From positions 1 through 44,513 of the forward strand of contig NZ_AUNB01000027.1 in assembly GCF_000714545.1 (NCBI RefSeq): a DNA stretch of 44,513 bases, in the 5' to 3' direction. Made by a program: the position numbers and the translations under genes. Within the stretch, counting starts at the first letter, position 1. Every line of letters begins with the position of its first letter. Positions 7,993 through 17,008 of the stretch are shown piece after piece. The notes under the pieces are model-generated. The model worked only from the letters and a program-made list of their open reading frames with translations, did not search any database and was not told the DNA's origin. This DNA is from Thioclava indica. Lineage in GTDB: Bacteria > Pseudomonadota > Alphaproteobacteria > Rhodobacterales > Rhodobacteraceae.

Positions 7993-9612
7993 AAGCTAAT
8001 CCTCGCGATTTCCGCTTTTGCCCTGATGATGGGCGGCGCCGCACCCGTATTCGCGCAATCCGATCATGTCCCCGCTGGCACCAAGCTGGCCAAAGACCAG
8101 ACCTATACCTACTGGTTGCAGGACGACATCAAGACGCTGGACCCCGATCTGAACCAAAGCGTGGAAGGCAACGAGATGTTGCTCCAGCTGTTCGAGGGGC
8201 TTTACACGCAGGACAACACGGGTGAACTCGTCCCGGCGCTGGCCACCAGCTATGACCTGTCCGATGACAAGATGACCTACACGTTCCATCTGCGCAAAGA
8301 TGCGAAATGGTCCAACGGCGATCCCGTCACCGCGCAGGATTTCGTTTATGGATGGAGCCGTCTGGCCGACCCGAAAACCGCCTCGGAATATGCTTGGTAT
8401 CTGCAACTGATGAACGTCGCCAATGCCGATGCCGTGGTCGATGGCAAAAAGCCGGTCAGCGATCTGGGCGTCAAGGCGCTGGATGATTACACCTTCCAGG
8501 TGACGCTGAACAAGCCGACCCCGTATTTCCGCCAGATGCTGACCAATGCGTCTTCCTTCCCGGTGCCTGAAAAGGTGATCGAAAAATTCGGCGACCAATG
8601 GACCCGCCCGGAGAACATCGTCACCGACGGCGCCTATACGCTGGAAACGTGGGATGTCGGCTCGAAAATCGTGCTGAAGAAATCAGACACGTATTGGGAT
8701 GCTGCCAACACCACGCTGACCGAGGTCACTGCGATTCCGATTCAGGATAACGATCAGGCGCTGCGCCGTTACGAAGCGGGAGAACTGGACCGCGTACAGA
8801 TTCCGGCCGGGCAATATCCGCGCCTGAAAAAGGAATATCCCGATCAGGCGGTGAGCCGTCCTTATTCCTGCACTTATGCCTATCGCTTTAACGTCGGCCC
8901 CAAAGGCCCCGAGGCCCTCAAAGACGTTCGCGTTCGCAAGGCACTGTCCTATGGTATCAACCGCGACATTATCGTGGACAAGATCCTCAAAGGTGGCCAG
9001 AAACCCGCCTATACTTGGACCCACTGGGCGACCGCCGGCTTTACAACGCCTGACATTCCTTATGCGCATTGGACCGACCAGGAGCGCATGGCGAAGGCCA
9101 AAGAGCTGTTGAAAGAGGCAGGCTATGGCCCCGATCATCCGCTGAAGCTGCGCATCATGTATAACACTTCGTCCGATCACAAAAAGATCGCGATTGCAGT
9201 GCAGCAGTTCTGGAAAGCGATCGGCGTGAATGCCACACTCGATAACTACGAGTGGAAGGTGTATCTCGACAAGCTTAACCAGCAGCATGATTTCGATGTG
9301 GCGCGCACCGGCTGGTGTGCCGATTACAACGAGGCTTCTACCTATCTGGACGCGAACACCTCGTGGTCGGATCAGAACTCGGGCGAATGGCACAACGCGG
9401 AATTTGACGCGGTGATGAAAGATTCCAAAACTGCCGCCGATCCGCAGTCTGATTACACGAAGGCAGAGCAGATCATGGCTGATCAGATGCCGCTGGCTCC
9501 GATCTATCACTACGCCAAAGTTGACATGATCAATTCCCATATCAAGGGCATCTTCGACAAGAACGTGATGAACTACTGGTATGCGAAAGACATGTATCGC
9601 ACCGCGAACTAA
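7990..9612 (+). CDS. oppA: Oligopeptide ABC transporter, periplasmic binding protein
   Basis: A solute-binding protein of family 5 that captures oligopeptides in the periplasm and delivers them to OppBC. Residues 1-22 form a classical Sec signal peptide (MKLILAISAFALMMGGAAPVFA, cleaved before Gln-Ser). There is no lipobox cysteine, so the mature protein is soluble. The mature part shows the family pattern: YWLQDDIKTLDPDLNQSVEG, LFEGLYTQD, DLSDDKMTYTFHLRKDAKWS and GDPVTAQDFVYGWSRL. The 540-residue length is normal for OppA (E. coli 543). Translation appears to start at TTG, behind a strong GGAGG. It is the first gene of a complete oppABCDF operon. A GC-rich hairpin separates it from oppB, an arrangement that in other opp/dpp operons allows more binding protein than permease to be made. 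The exact peptide range cannot be told from sequence. Confidence 0.93.
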   Translation: MKLILAISAFALMMGGAAPVFAQSDHVPAGTKLAKDQTYTYWLQDDIKTLDPDLNQSVEGNEMLLQLFEGLYTQDNTGELVPALATSYDLSDDKMTYTFHLRKDAKWSNGDPVTAQDFVYGWSRLADPKTASEYAWYLQLMNVANADAVVDGKKPVSDLGVKALDDYTFQVTLNKPTPYFRQMLTNASSFPVPEKVIEKFGDQWTRPENIVTDGAYTLETWDVGSKIVLKKSDTYWDAANTTLTEVTAIPIQDNDQALRRYEAGELDRVQIPAGQYPRLKKEYPDQAVSRPYSCTYAYRFNVGPKGPEALKDVRVRKALSYGINRDIIVDKILKGGQKPAYTWTHWATAGFTTPDIPYAHWTDQERMAKAKELLKEAGYGPDHPLKLRIMYNTSSDHKKIAIAVQQFWKAIGVNATLDNYEWKVYLDKLNQQHDFDVARTGWCADYNEASTYLDANTSWSDQNSGEWHNAEFDAVMKDSKTAADPQSDYTKAEQIMADQMPLAPIYHYAKVDMINSHIKGIFDKNVMNYWYAKDMYRTAN

Positions 9613-9630
9613 GCTTTGACGTGATCTTGT

Positions 9631-9656
9631 GGCGCGGGTCGTGATCGGCCCGCGCC
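9631..9656 (+). terminator. Stem-loop between oppA and oppB (partial terminator or mRNA-stabilising hairpin)
   Basis: GGCGCGGG at 9631-9638 pairs perfectly with CCCGCGCC at 9649-9656 across a 10-nt loop. No T run follows. Its position right after the binding-protein gene suggests that it lowers read-through into oppBCDF or protects the oppA message from 3' exonucleases. Confidence 0.55.
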
Positions 9657-9674
9657 CGCTTATTGGGGCACCCC

Positions 9675-10598
9675 ATGATAGTTTACATACTCAAACGGCT
9701 CGCTACGGCGATCCCGACCCTTTTGGCCTTGGTGATCGCGTCCTATCTGCTGATGCACATCGCGCCCGGCAGCCCGTTCTCAAGCGAACGCGGCATCCCG
9801 CCCGAGGTGCTGGCCAATCTCAACGCGAAATACGGGCTGGATCAGCCGCTGTGGAAACAAATCACCACCTATCTTTGGAACGTGGTGGCGCATTTCGATT
9901 TCGGACCGTCCTTTGTTTACAAGGACCGCTCGGTCAATGACATCATCGCGCAGGGCTTTCCGGTCACTTTAACCTACGGCTCGCTCAGCTTTATCACCGC
10001 CGTTCTGGTGGGCGTCACGCTGGGCGTGACCGCCGCGATCAAGCGCAACTCGTGGCTCGACTACCTCGCCGTGGGCGTGTCGATTGGCGCACAGGTGTTG
10101 CCGAACTTCGTGATGGCGCCGATCCTGGTGCTGGTTTTCACGCTGACGCTGCATTGGCTGCCCGGTGGCGGCTGGAGCTTTAGCGACCCGCGGTTCTGGA
10201 TCTTGCCGGTGATCGCGCTGTCCACGTCCTACATGGCCTCTATTGCACGGATCACGCGGTCCTCAATGCTTGAAGTGCTGGGGTCGAACCACATTCGCAC
10301 CGCGCGCGCCAAAGGTTTGCCGAACCGAAAGATCATCTTCCGTCACGCGCTCAAACCCGCGCTGCTGCCGGTGATTTCCTATCTGGGGCCGGCGTTCGTG
10401 TCGATGATCACTGGGTCGGTCATTATCGACGTGTATTTCACCACCGGCGGGATCGGCAAAAGTTTCGTCGATAGCGCGCTCAATCGCGACTACGCGGTGA
10501 TGATGGGAGTGACGATCCTGCTGGGCACGCTGACCATCTTGTTCAACCTTGTCGTCGATATCGTCTACGGATGGATCGACCCGAAAATCCGGTATTGA
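9675..10598 (+). CDS. oppB: Oligopeptide ABC transporter permease OppB
   Basis: An inner-membrane permease subunit that forms the peptide channel with OppC. The start MIVYILKRLATAIPTLLALV is the standard OppB/DppB opening, in which an N-terminal membrane helix follows a short basic segment. About six membrane helices can be drawn. The cytoplasmic EAA loop that contacts the ATPases is seen as RTARAKGLPNRKIIFRHALK. I chose the ATG at 9675 over a TTG four codons upstream, because GGGG precedes it and family proteins begin with MI. This gives 307 residues, against 306 in E. coli. The gene is the second of the opp operon and is separated from oppC by one base only, so the two are translationally linked. 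No oddities were seen. Confidence 0.95.
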   Translation: MIVYILKRLATAIPTLLALVIASYLLMHIAPGSPFSSERGIPPEVLANLNAKYGLDQPLWKQITTYLWNVVAHFDFGPSFVYKDRSVNDIIAQGFPVTLTYGSLSFITAVLVGVTLGVTAAIKRNSWLDYLAVGVSIGAQVLPNFVMAPILVLVFTLTLHWLPGGGWSFSDPRFWILPVIALSTSYMASIARITRSSMLEVLGSNHIRTARAKGLPNRKIIFRHALKPALLPVISYLGPAFVSMITGSVIIDVYFTTGGIGKSFVDSALNRDYAVMMGVTILLGTLTILFNLVVDIVYGWIDPKIRY

Positions 10599-10599
10599 T

Positions 10600-11523
10600 A
10601 TGGTCATAGATCAAAGCAAAATGGCCTCGCTGGCCAAGGCTACATCGCGCGAAGACGTCGCCGGGCGCTCGCTTTGGGCGGATGCACGCCGGCGGTTCTT
10701 TCGCAACAGGGCAGCCCTGCTGGGGCTGGGGCTTCTGACCTTTGTCGTCGCCTTCGCACTGTTTGGTAATTTCATCGCTGCGTGGAACAATTCCGACATT
10801 GATTACAATGTGATGGGCGATGCTGCCACCTCTGGACCGTCCTTCGCCAATGGCCATTATTTCGGCGCGGATACGCTGGGGCGCGACTTGTTTGCGCGCA
10901 CCGTTCAGGGCACGCAGATCTCGCTGCTCGTGGGGGTGATCGGTTCGCTGATCGCCGTCATCGTCGGCACAGTCTATGGCGCGGTGTCGGGTTATTTCGG
11001 CGGTCGGGTCGACGGGTTCATGATGCGCCTTGTCGATATCTTGCTCGCGATCCCCTACATGTTCGTGCTGATCCTGCTGCTGGTGATCTATGGCCGCTCG
11101 ATTGGGATGCTGTTTGTCGGTGTCGGGCTGATTTCATGGCTGGAAATGTCGCGCATCGTGCGTGGGCAAACCTTGACGCTGAAGAACCGCGAATATGTCG
11201 AGGCCGCGCGCGCGATTGGTGTGCCTGCCCTCACCATCATTCGCCGCCACATCCTGCCCAATCTTGTGGGCGTGGTGGTGGTGTTTGCGACCCTTCTGGT
11301 GCCGCTGATGATCCTGACCGAAAGCTTCATTTCGTTCCTCGGGCTGGGTGTGCAGGAACCGCAAACCTCGCTTGGGGCGCTGATCTCGGAAGGGGCAGGC
11401 ACGATGAGCTACGGCACGTTATGGCAACTCGCCTTTCCGCTGTTTTTCTTCATTATCACCCTGTTTGGTTTCTATTTCGTAGGGGACGGGCTGCGTGACG
11501 CGCTGGACCCGAAGGAGCGCTGA
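10600..11523 (+). CDS. oppC: Oligopeptide ABC transporter permease OppC
   Basis: The second inner-membrane permease subunit of the peptide importer. A cytoplasmic N-terminal segment of about 30 residues with SLWADARRRFFRNRAALLGL leads into the first helix. This R-F-x-R-N-x-A pattern is the OppC_N hallmark. The periplasmic loop contains FGADTLGRDLFAR, and the EAA loop is EAARAIGVPALTIIRRHILP. About six membrane helices are visible. The ATG at 10600 overlaps the region just after the oppB stop (one base apart) and gives 307 residues, as expected. A longer frame opening at 10549 would run inside oppB and is not needed. It is followed one base later by oppD. The partner ATPases are OppD and OppF. 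Confidence 0.95.
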   Translation: MVIDQSKMASLAKATSREDVAGRSLWADARRRFFRNRAALLGLGLLTFVVAFALFGNFIAAWNNSDIDYNVMGDAATSGPSFANGHYFGADTLGRDLFARTVQGTQISLLVGVIGSLIAVIVGTVYGAVSGYFGGRVDGFMMRLVDILLAIPYMFVLILLLVIYGRSIGMLFVGVGLISWLEMSRIVRGQTLTLKNREYVEAARAIGVPALTIIRRHILPNLVGVVVVFATLLVPLMILTESFISFLGLGVQEPQTSLGALISEGAGTMSYGTLWQLAFPLFFFIITLFGFYFVGDGLRDALDPKER

Positions 11524-11524
11524 T

Positions 11525-12493
11525 ATGGCATTGTTGGACGTGAAAGATCTGAACGTGCGCTTTGCCACGCAAGAGGGCGAAGTGCATGCCGTCAACGGCG
11601 TCAGCTTCGCGCTGGAAAAAGGCGAGGCGCTGGGCATCGTGGGCGAAAGTGGCTCGGGCAAATCGCAGCTCGCCTTTTCGATCCTCGGGCTTTTGGCGGC
11701 CAACGGGCGCGCCTCTGGGTCCATCACCTTCGATGGTGGCGAGATTTTGAACCTGCCCGAGGCGCAGCTGAACAAAATCCGCGCTGACCGGATCGCGATG
11801 GTGTTTCAAGACCCGATGACCGCGCTGAACCCCTATATGCGGATCTCGGATCAGATGGCCGAGACGCTGATGCAGCACAAAGGCCTGTCCAAGCGCGATG
11901 CGGTGGCGCAGGCGGTCGAGATGCTGGATGCGGTGAAAATCCCTGATGCGAAAAACCGCGTGCGGCTGTTTCCGCATGAGTTTTCGGGCGGGATGCGGCA
12001 ACGTGTGATGATCGCGATGGCGCTGCTGTGCAAACCTGATGTGCTGATCGCGGATGAACCCACGACTGCGCTGGATGTGACCGTGCAGGCCCAGATCATG
12101 GACCTGCTGGGCGATCTGCGGCGTGAGTTGGGCATGGCGACGGTGTTGATCACCCATGATCTGGGCGTTGTTGCGGGCTTTTGCGAGCGCGCGATCGTCA
12201 TGTATGGCGGCCAGGTGATGGAGCAATCCGAGATCGACCCGCTCTTTGCGCAGCCCACGCATCCCTACACCAAGGGCTTGCTGGCGGCGCTTCCGCGGCT
12301 GGATGCCGATAGCACGATGACCCCGATCCGGGGCAATCCACCTAATATGACGGGCGCACCCACGGGGTGCCCGTTTTTTCCGCGCTGTGATTTCGTCAAG
12401 GATATCTGCGCGACGACAATGCCGCCGCTCACGACATTCGCGCCGGGCCGCGCGCGCGCCTGTCACCGCGCTATCGAGGAGGTCGCCGCATGA
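11525..12493 (+). CDS. oppD: Oligopeptide ABC transporter ATP-binding protein OppD
   Basis: One of two ATPases that power peptide import, at the cytoplasmic face of OppBC. Motifs in order: Walker A GESGSGKS (40-47), Q-loop in MVFQDPMTALNPY, ABC signature FSGGMRQRVMIAMAL (from about 154), Walker B VLIADEPTTALD (from about 173) and the switch His in LITHDLGVV. The C-terminal oligopeptide/dipeptide domain carries GCPFFPRCDFVKDIC, whose cysteines belong to the [4Fe-4S]-type cluster region described for DppD/OppD proteins. The start is the ATG at 11525, one base after the oppC stop; an upstream frame opening at 11495 lies within oppC. The 3' end overlaps oppF by four bases (ATGA). Confidence 0.95.
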   Translation: MALLDVKDLNVRFATQEGEVHAVNGVSFALEKGEALGIVGESGSGKSQLAFSILGLLAANGRASGSITFDGGEILNLPEAQLNKIRADRIAMVFQDPMTALNPYMRISDQMAETLMQHKGLSKRDAVAQAVEMLDAVKIPDAKNRVRLFPHEFSGGMRQRVMIAMALLCKPDVLIADEPTTALDVTVQAQIMDLLGDLRRELGMATVLITHDLGVVAGFCERAIVMYGGQVMEQSEIDPLFAQPTHPYTKGLLAALPRLDADSTMTPIRGNPPNMTGAPTGCPFFPRCDFVKDICATTMPPLTTFAPGRARACHRAIEEVAA

Positions 12494-13503
12494 GTGCTCC
12501 GCTGATTGAGGCCCGTGATCTGCGGGTGACATTCGACATTCGCCGCGCCTCGGACTTGCCGTGGACCACGCCGCCAAAGCTGCGCGCTGTGAACGGTGTC
12601 AGTTTTGCGCTCGAGCAGGGCAAGACGCTGGGCATCGTCGGCGAAAGCGGCTGTGGCAAGTCCACGCTGGCGCGCGCGTTGATCCGCATGTTGCCCTCGG
12701 AAGGGCAGGTGATCTGGCAGGGCGAAACCGATCTGGTGCCGCTGGGGCCGCGCGCGATGCTGAAACATCGCGCCGATATCCAGATGATCTTTCAAGACCC
12801 GCTGGCCTCGCTTGATCCGCGCATGACGGTGGGCGAGATCATCGCCGAACCGCTGCGCACGCATCGCCCCAAGATGGGCCGCAAGGAGCGGCGCGAAAAG
12901 GTGCGCGCGGTGATGGAAAAAGTCGGGCTGCTGCCCAACCAGATCAACCGCTACCCGCATGAATTTTCAGGCGGTCAATGCCAGCGCATCGGGATTGCCC
13001 GTGCGCTGGTGGTCGAGCCGAAACTGCTGATCTGCGATGAACCCGTCTCGGCGCTGGATGTGTCGATTCAGGCGCAGGTGATCGCGCTGCTCGAAGATCT
13101 CAAGCGCGATCTGGGGCTGACGATCATCTTCATCGCCCATGATCTGTCGGTCGTGCGTCATATCTGCGACGAGGTGATGGTGCTCTATCTGGGGCAGATG
13201 ATGGAGGCGGGGCCGACCGAGCGGCTGTTCTCCGCCCCTCAGCACCCCTACACGCAGGCGCTGCTGTCAGCCGTGCCAATCCCCGACCCGGTGGTCGAGC
13301 GCGCCAAAAAGCTGATCCATCTGGAGGGCGATTTGCCAAGCCCGCTGAACCCACCCTCGGGCTGCCCGCTGCGCACGCGCTGTCCGCGCGCGACCGAGAT
13401 CTGCGCCACCACCCCGCCTACGGCGACCATCGAGGGGCGTGAGGTGTTTTGCCACCATCCCGGTCCTGCGCCCGAGGTGCAGGCGATCCTAGAGCACGGC
13501 TGA
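12490..13503 (+). CDS. oppF: Oligopeptide ABC transporter ATP-binding protein OppF
   Basis: The second ATPase of the peptide importer. It contains Walker A GESGCGKS (51-58), Q-loop MIFQDPLASLDPR, signature FSGGQCQRIGIARAL (near 159), Walker B LLICDEPVSALDV and switch region FIAHDLSVV. The C-terminal domain shows SGCPLRTRCPRATEIC. The segment DLPWTTPPKLRAVNGVSFAL shows the small insertion before the first strand that separates OppF/DppF from OppD. The ATG overlaps the oppD stop (ATGA), indicating coupled translation. Length is 337 residues. It closes the opp operon and is followed by a GC-rich hairpin. Signature glutamine and both Walker motifs are intact, so both nucleotide sites should be active. 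Confidence 0.95.
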   Translation: MSAPLIEARDLRVTFDIRRASDLPWTTPPKLRAVNGVSFALEQGKTLGIVGESGCGKSTLARALIRMLPSEGQVIWQGETDLVPLGPRAMLKHRADIQMIFQDPLASLDPRMTVGEIIAEPLRTHRPKMGRKERREKVRAVMEKVGLLPNQINRYPHEFSGGQCQRIGIARALVVEPKLLICDEPVSALDVSIQAQVIALLEDLKRDLGLTIIFIAHDLSVVRHICDEVMVLYLGQMMEAGPTERLFSAPQHPYTQALLSAVPIPDPVVERAKKLIHLEGDLPSPLNPPSGCPLRTRCPRATEICATTPPTATIEGREVFCHHPGPAPEVQAILEHG

Positions 13504-13513
13504 AAAATGCGGC

Positions 13514-13537
13514 GCGGGCGGCCTAAGCGCCGCCCGC
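13514..13537 (+). terminator. GC-rich hairpin after oppF
   Basis: GCGGGCGGC at 13514-13522 pairs with GCCGCCCGC at 13529-13537 around a six-base loop. There is no T run, so termination may be partial or Rho-assisted. It marks the end of the opp operon. Confidence 0.5.
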
Positions 13538-13650
13538 TCACGCGGATTTGTGCCCTTGCACGGAACAGGGTTTGTCCGAACGGTCAAAACGCTGTTACGA
13601 TCCTTCGATAGAGCGCTTCGACAAGAAGCCATTTACCGGAGGGTCCCCCA

Positions 13651-15618
13651 ATGTCTTTGCTTTCACGCCGCCAGTTTCTGCTGACCAGCACCGCCGCGGG
13701 CGGCTTGGTCATGGTGCACCCGTTCACCGCTGCGGCGGCTGCGGGTCAGGCGCATTTGCGCTTGCTGTGCACGACCGATATTCACTGCCACATCCGCCCC
13801 TATGATTACTACGCCGACAAGCCCGTGGACACAGTTGGCCTGTCGCGCACCGCAAGCCTGATCGAGGGCGTGCGTTCTGAAGCCGCCAACACGATGACGT
13901 TTGACAATGGCGACTATATGCAGGGCAACCCGATGGCCGATTACATCGCCTATTCCAAGGGGATGAAAGAGGGTGATACGCACCCCGTCATCGCGGCGAT
14001 GAATGTGCTGGGTTACGATTGCGGCACGCTTGGCAATCACGAGTTCAACTACGGTATGGAGTTTCTGGGCAAGGTGAACGCCAAGGCGGGCTATCCGCTG
14101 GTCTGCGCGAACTTTGCCCATAAACTGGGCGCAAGCCCGCGCGAGGATGATCTCTATCTGCCTCCCTATATCATTCTGGATCGCGAGTTGACCGATGGCG
14201 CGGGCAACAAACTGCCGATCAAGGTGGGTGTGATCGGCTTTGTGCCGCCCCAGATCATGCAATGGGACCGCAGCCATCTTGAGGGCAATTACAACACCCG
14301 CGACATCGTGCAGGCCGGCGCAGCCTGGGTGCCGCAGATGCGCGAGGAGGGGGCTGATATCGTTGTCGCACTTGCCCATACCGGCATCGACGCCAGCGCG
14401 CAAAGCGAGGGGATGGAGAACGCCGCGCTCTATGTGGCGGGGATCGAGGGGATCGACGTGGTGATCACAGGTCACCAGCACCTGAACTTCCCCGGCAAGG
14501 ACTTTGAAGGCCCCGGCATCGACAATGACAAGGGCACATTGCAAGGCAAACCTGCCGTTCAGGCAGGGTTCTGGGGCAACCACATGGGGTTGATCGACCT
14601 GATGCTGGAACAAGACGGCGGCAAGTGGAAAATCGCAACGCACACGTCTGAAATCCGCCCGATTTTCAAACGCGGCGAGGATCGCTCGGTCACCGCTTTG
14701 ACCGAGGATTACGGCCCCGTGCTGCACAGCTCGGATCAGGTGCATGAGGCGACGTTGAAATATGTCCGCGCCAAGGTGGGTGAAACCACCGCGCCGCTGT
14801 ATTCCTATTTCGCGCTGGTGGCGGATGATCCTTCGGTGCAGGTCGTGTCGAACGCGCAGCTTTGGTATGTCAAACAACTCCTTGAGGGCACGCCCGAGGG
14901 CAAGCTGCCGCTGCTGTCTGCGGCGGCTCCGTTCAAGGCGGGCGGACGTGGCGGCCCGGATTACTACACCGATGTGCCCAAAGGTCCGGTTGCGATCAAG
15001 AACGTGGCCGATCTGTATCTTTATCCCAACACGTTACAGGCGGTGAAGGTGACGGGCGCGCAGGTCAAGGATTGGCTGGAACGCGCGTCGGGGATGTTCA
15101 ATCAGGTCGCGGCTGGCGCGAAAGACGCGATGTTGCTTAACCCCGAATTCCCAAGCTACAATTTCGATGTGATCGACGGGGTGACTTATAAAATCGACAT
15201 CACGCAGCCCTCGAAATTCGGCAAGGACGGCGATGTTGTGAATCCCGATGCCAACCGCATCGTGGATCTGCAATTTGAGGGCAAGCCGATTGACCCCGAG
15301 GCCGAATTCGTGATCGCCACCAACAACTACCGCGCCTCGGGGGGCGGGCAGTTCCCAGGTGCGGATGGCTCGACCGTGATCTACCGCGCGCCTGACACCA
15401 ATCGCGATGTGATTGTGCGCTACATCCACGACAAGGGCACGATCAGCCCGCAGGCCGATGCCAACTGGTCCTTTGCGCCCGCAGGCGGGGCGACGGTTTT
15501 GTTTGAAACCGGCCCAAGGGCGCAGAGCTATCTCGAAGATGTGAAGTCGCGCGGGCTTAACATCGAGCCCGCCGATGGCGGTGAGGGTGGCTTTGCACGC
15601 TATCGCATAACGTTATAA
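13651..15618 (+). CDS. cpdB: Tat-exported 2',3'-cyclic-nucleotide 2'-phosphodiesterase / 3'-nucleotidase
   Basis: A periplasmic enzyme that hydrolyses 2',3'-cyclic nucleotides and 3'-nucleotides, supplying phosphate and nucleosides. The N-terminus [14 protein letters not shown] followed by AAAAAG is a twin-arginine (Tat) signal, unusual compared with the Sec signal of E. coli CpdB. The metallophosphatase domain has [10 protein letters not shown] (Asp43, His45), [10 protein letters not shown] (85-94), LGNHEFNYG (His130), AHTGID and GHQHLNFPG. The C-terminal 5'-nucleotidase domain includes [13 protein letters not shown], the substrate-stacking region. Length is 655 residues. The ATG at 13651 has GGAGGG eight bases upstream. 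It follows the opp operon after a hairpin, so it is probably transcribed on its own. A hairpin with a T-rich tail follows. Confidence 0.9.
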   Translation: MSLLSRRQFLLTSTAAGGLVMVHPFTAAAAAGQAHLRLLCTTDIHCHIRPYDYYADKPVDTVGLSRTASLIEGVRSEAANTMTFDNGDYMQGNPMADYIAYSKGMKEGDTHPVIAAMNVLGYDCGTLGNHEFNYGMEFLGKVNAKAGYPLVCANFAHKLGASPREDDLYLPPYIILDRELTDGAGNKLPIKVGVIGFVPPQIMQWDRSHLEGNYNTRDIVQAGAAWVPQMREEGADIVVALAHTGIDASAQSEGMENAALYVAGIEGIDVVITGHQHLNFPGKDFEGPGIDNDKGTLQGKPAVQAGFWGNHMGLIDLMLEQDGGKWKIATHTSEIRPIFKRGEDRSVTALTEDYGPVLHSSDQVHEATLKYVRAKVGETTAPLYSYFALVADDPSVQVVSNAQLWYVKQLLEGTPEGKLPLLSAAAPFKAGGRGGPDYYTDVPKGPVAIKNVADLYLYPNTLQAVKVTGAQVKDWLERASGMFNQVAAGAKDAMLLNPEFPSYNFDVIDGVTYKIDITQPSKFGKDGDVVNPDANRIVDLQFEGKPIDPEAEFVIATNNYRASGGGQFPGADGSTVIYRAPDTNRDVIVRYIHDKGTISPQADANWSFAPAGGATVLFETGPRAQSYLEDVKSRGLNIEPADGGEGGFARYRITL

Positions 15619-15640
15619 ATCCTGTAAAATCAGTCATTTG

Positions 15641-15672
15641 AAAGGGGCGCGCGGCGTCCCTTTCTGCATTTT
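15641..15672 (+). terminator. Intrinsic terminator after cpdB
   Basis: AAAGGGGCGC and GCGTCCCTTT form a 10-bp stem with one G-U pair and a three-base loop (15641-15663), followed by CTGCATTTT. It lies 22 bp after the cpdB stop. Confidence 0.7.
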
Positions 15673-15799
15673 GGCGCTCGCGGGTCGGGCGCGTAAATTC
15701 ACACAAATCGAGCGGCGGAACCCGTATGCCTTTGCGTATGAAGAACTGGCAAAACCGATAGCAAATCGGCGGGGATATGGTGACAGGGGGTTCAGCTGG

Positions 15800-17002
15800 A
15801 TGATGAGCGGCATAAAGCAGGTGCGCGGGTTCGCGCTGATGACAGCGGTTGTGATGATGGCCACGCAAGCCGTTGCGCAGGGGATGCCGCGCGCCAGTGG
15901 TCCGACCGAGGTGGGCGTGATGACGCTCAAGACGCAAGAGGTTCCCTATATCGTCACGCTGCCTGGGCGCGCCGTTGCCTATGAGCAAACCGATATTCGC
16001 CCGCGTGTAAGCGGGCAGATCAAATCCATCGACTATGATGCGGGTCATAAAGTCTCAACCGGCGATGCGCTATTTCATATCGATGACGATACCTATCAGG
16101 CCGCACTGACCGCCGCGCAGGCAGAACAGGCCAGTGCCGCAGCCAATGTGCAAGCGGCCCAAGCGCAGGTGGATCGTTATACAAAACTGGAAAAGACCTC
16201 AATTTCCGTGAGCGATCTGGAAAGCGCGCAAGTGGCGCTAGCGCGGGCTAAGGCCACATCGTTGCAAGCCAAGGCCGATCTGCAAACCGCGCAGCTTGAT
16301 CTGGATCGCACAGTAATCCGCTCGCCGATTGACGGGGTGCCCGATGTGGCGACGGTGTCTGTTGGCTCGCTTGTGACGGCCAATCAGAACAATGCGCTGA
16401 CAACCGTGACGCGGCTCGATCCGATCTATGTCGATGTCTCCGAAAGCTCGGCGCGCATCATGCGGGTGCGCCAGCGTATCGCCTCGGGGTCATTGACTCG
16501 GGGCGCGCAGCTTAAAGTGTCGTTGCTGCTGGAAACGGGCGAGGAATATGATGGCACCGGCACGCTGATAAGCCCCGGCGCGACCGTCTCGGCCACGACC
16601 GGAACCGTCGATTTCCGCTTTCAGTTCGACAACCCCAACCATCTGATCATGCCCGGCCAGTTCTTGCGCGCCAAAATTACGCTGGGGGACACGCAGGCCA
16701 TTCTGGTGCCGCAAGGGGCGACGAGACGTGAGGGGGACGGCTCGCTTTCCGCGTTTATTGCCAGGGATGGCAAGGCGAAAAAGGTGACGCTGACGACCGC
16801 TGGCACCTATCAAAACGCCTGGATCGTGACGGGCGGGATTGCAAGCGGCGATGCGGTGATCTTGGACGGGCTCAAACACCTACGCGACGGCGCCGAGATC
16901 AAAACCGTGCCGGTGACGATCAACGGGGCGGGCGTGGTGAAAGATGCCGCGCCCGACAACGCCACGCCGGGGCAATCCAGCGCAACGGCGAAAAGCGAGT
17001 AA
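15800..17002 (+). CDS. RND efflux periplasmic adaptor (AcrA/MexE type)
   Basis: A membrane-fusion subunit linking an inner-membrane RND pump to an outer-membrane channel. A Sec signal peptide (residues 1-26, ending AVAQG) is followed by the lipoyl half-motif VSGQIKSIDYDAGHKVSTGD. A long alpha-helical hairpin rich in Ala and Gln (about 80-150) comes next, then the second lipoyl half with RSPIDGVPDVATVSVGSLV, and then beta-barrel and membrane-proximal domains. There is no lipobox cysteine, so unlike AcrA it is not a lipoprotein. The ATG at 15800 has AGGGGG nine bases upstream and puts the signal peptide at the N-terminus. A frame extending to 15638 overlaps the cpdB terminator and is rejected. 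Length is 400 residues. The pump gene begins six bases after its stop. No regulator or TolC-like gene is adjacent. Confidence 0.92.
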   Translation: MMSGIKQVRGFALMTAVVMMATQAVAQGMPRASGPTEVGVMTLKTQEVPYIVTLPGRAVAYEQTDIRPRVSGQIKSIDYDAGHKVSTGDALFHIDDDTYQAALTAAQAEQASAAANVQAAQAQVDRYTKLEKTSISVSDLESAQVALARAKATSLQAKADLQTAQLDLDRTVIRSPIDGVPDVATVSVGSLVTANQNNALTTVTRLDPIYVDVSESSARIMRVRQRIASGSLTRGAQLKVSLLLETGEEYDGTGTLISPGATVSATTGTVDFRFQFDNPNHLIMPGQFLRAKITLGDTQAILVPQGATRREGDGSLSAFIARDGKAKKVTLTTAGTYQNAWIVTGGIASGDAVILDGLKHLRDGAEIKTVPVTINGAGVVKDAAPDNATPGQSSATAKSE

Positions 17003-17008
17003 TCCGAT

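Noticed and set aside
13663-14877. A 404-codon minus-strand frame antisense to cpdB
   Set aside because: It has the same shadow pattern, with no ribosome-binding site and no recognised motif.
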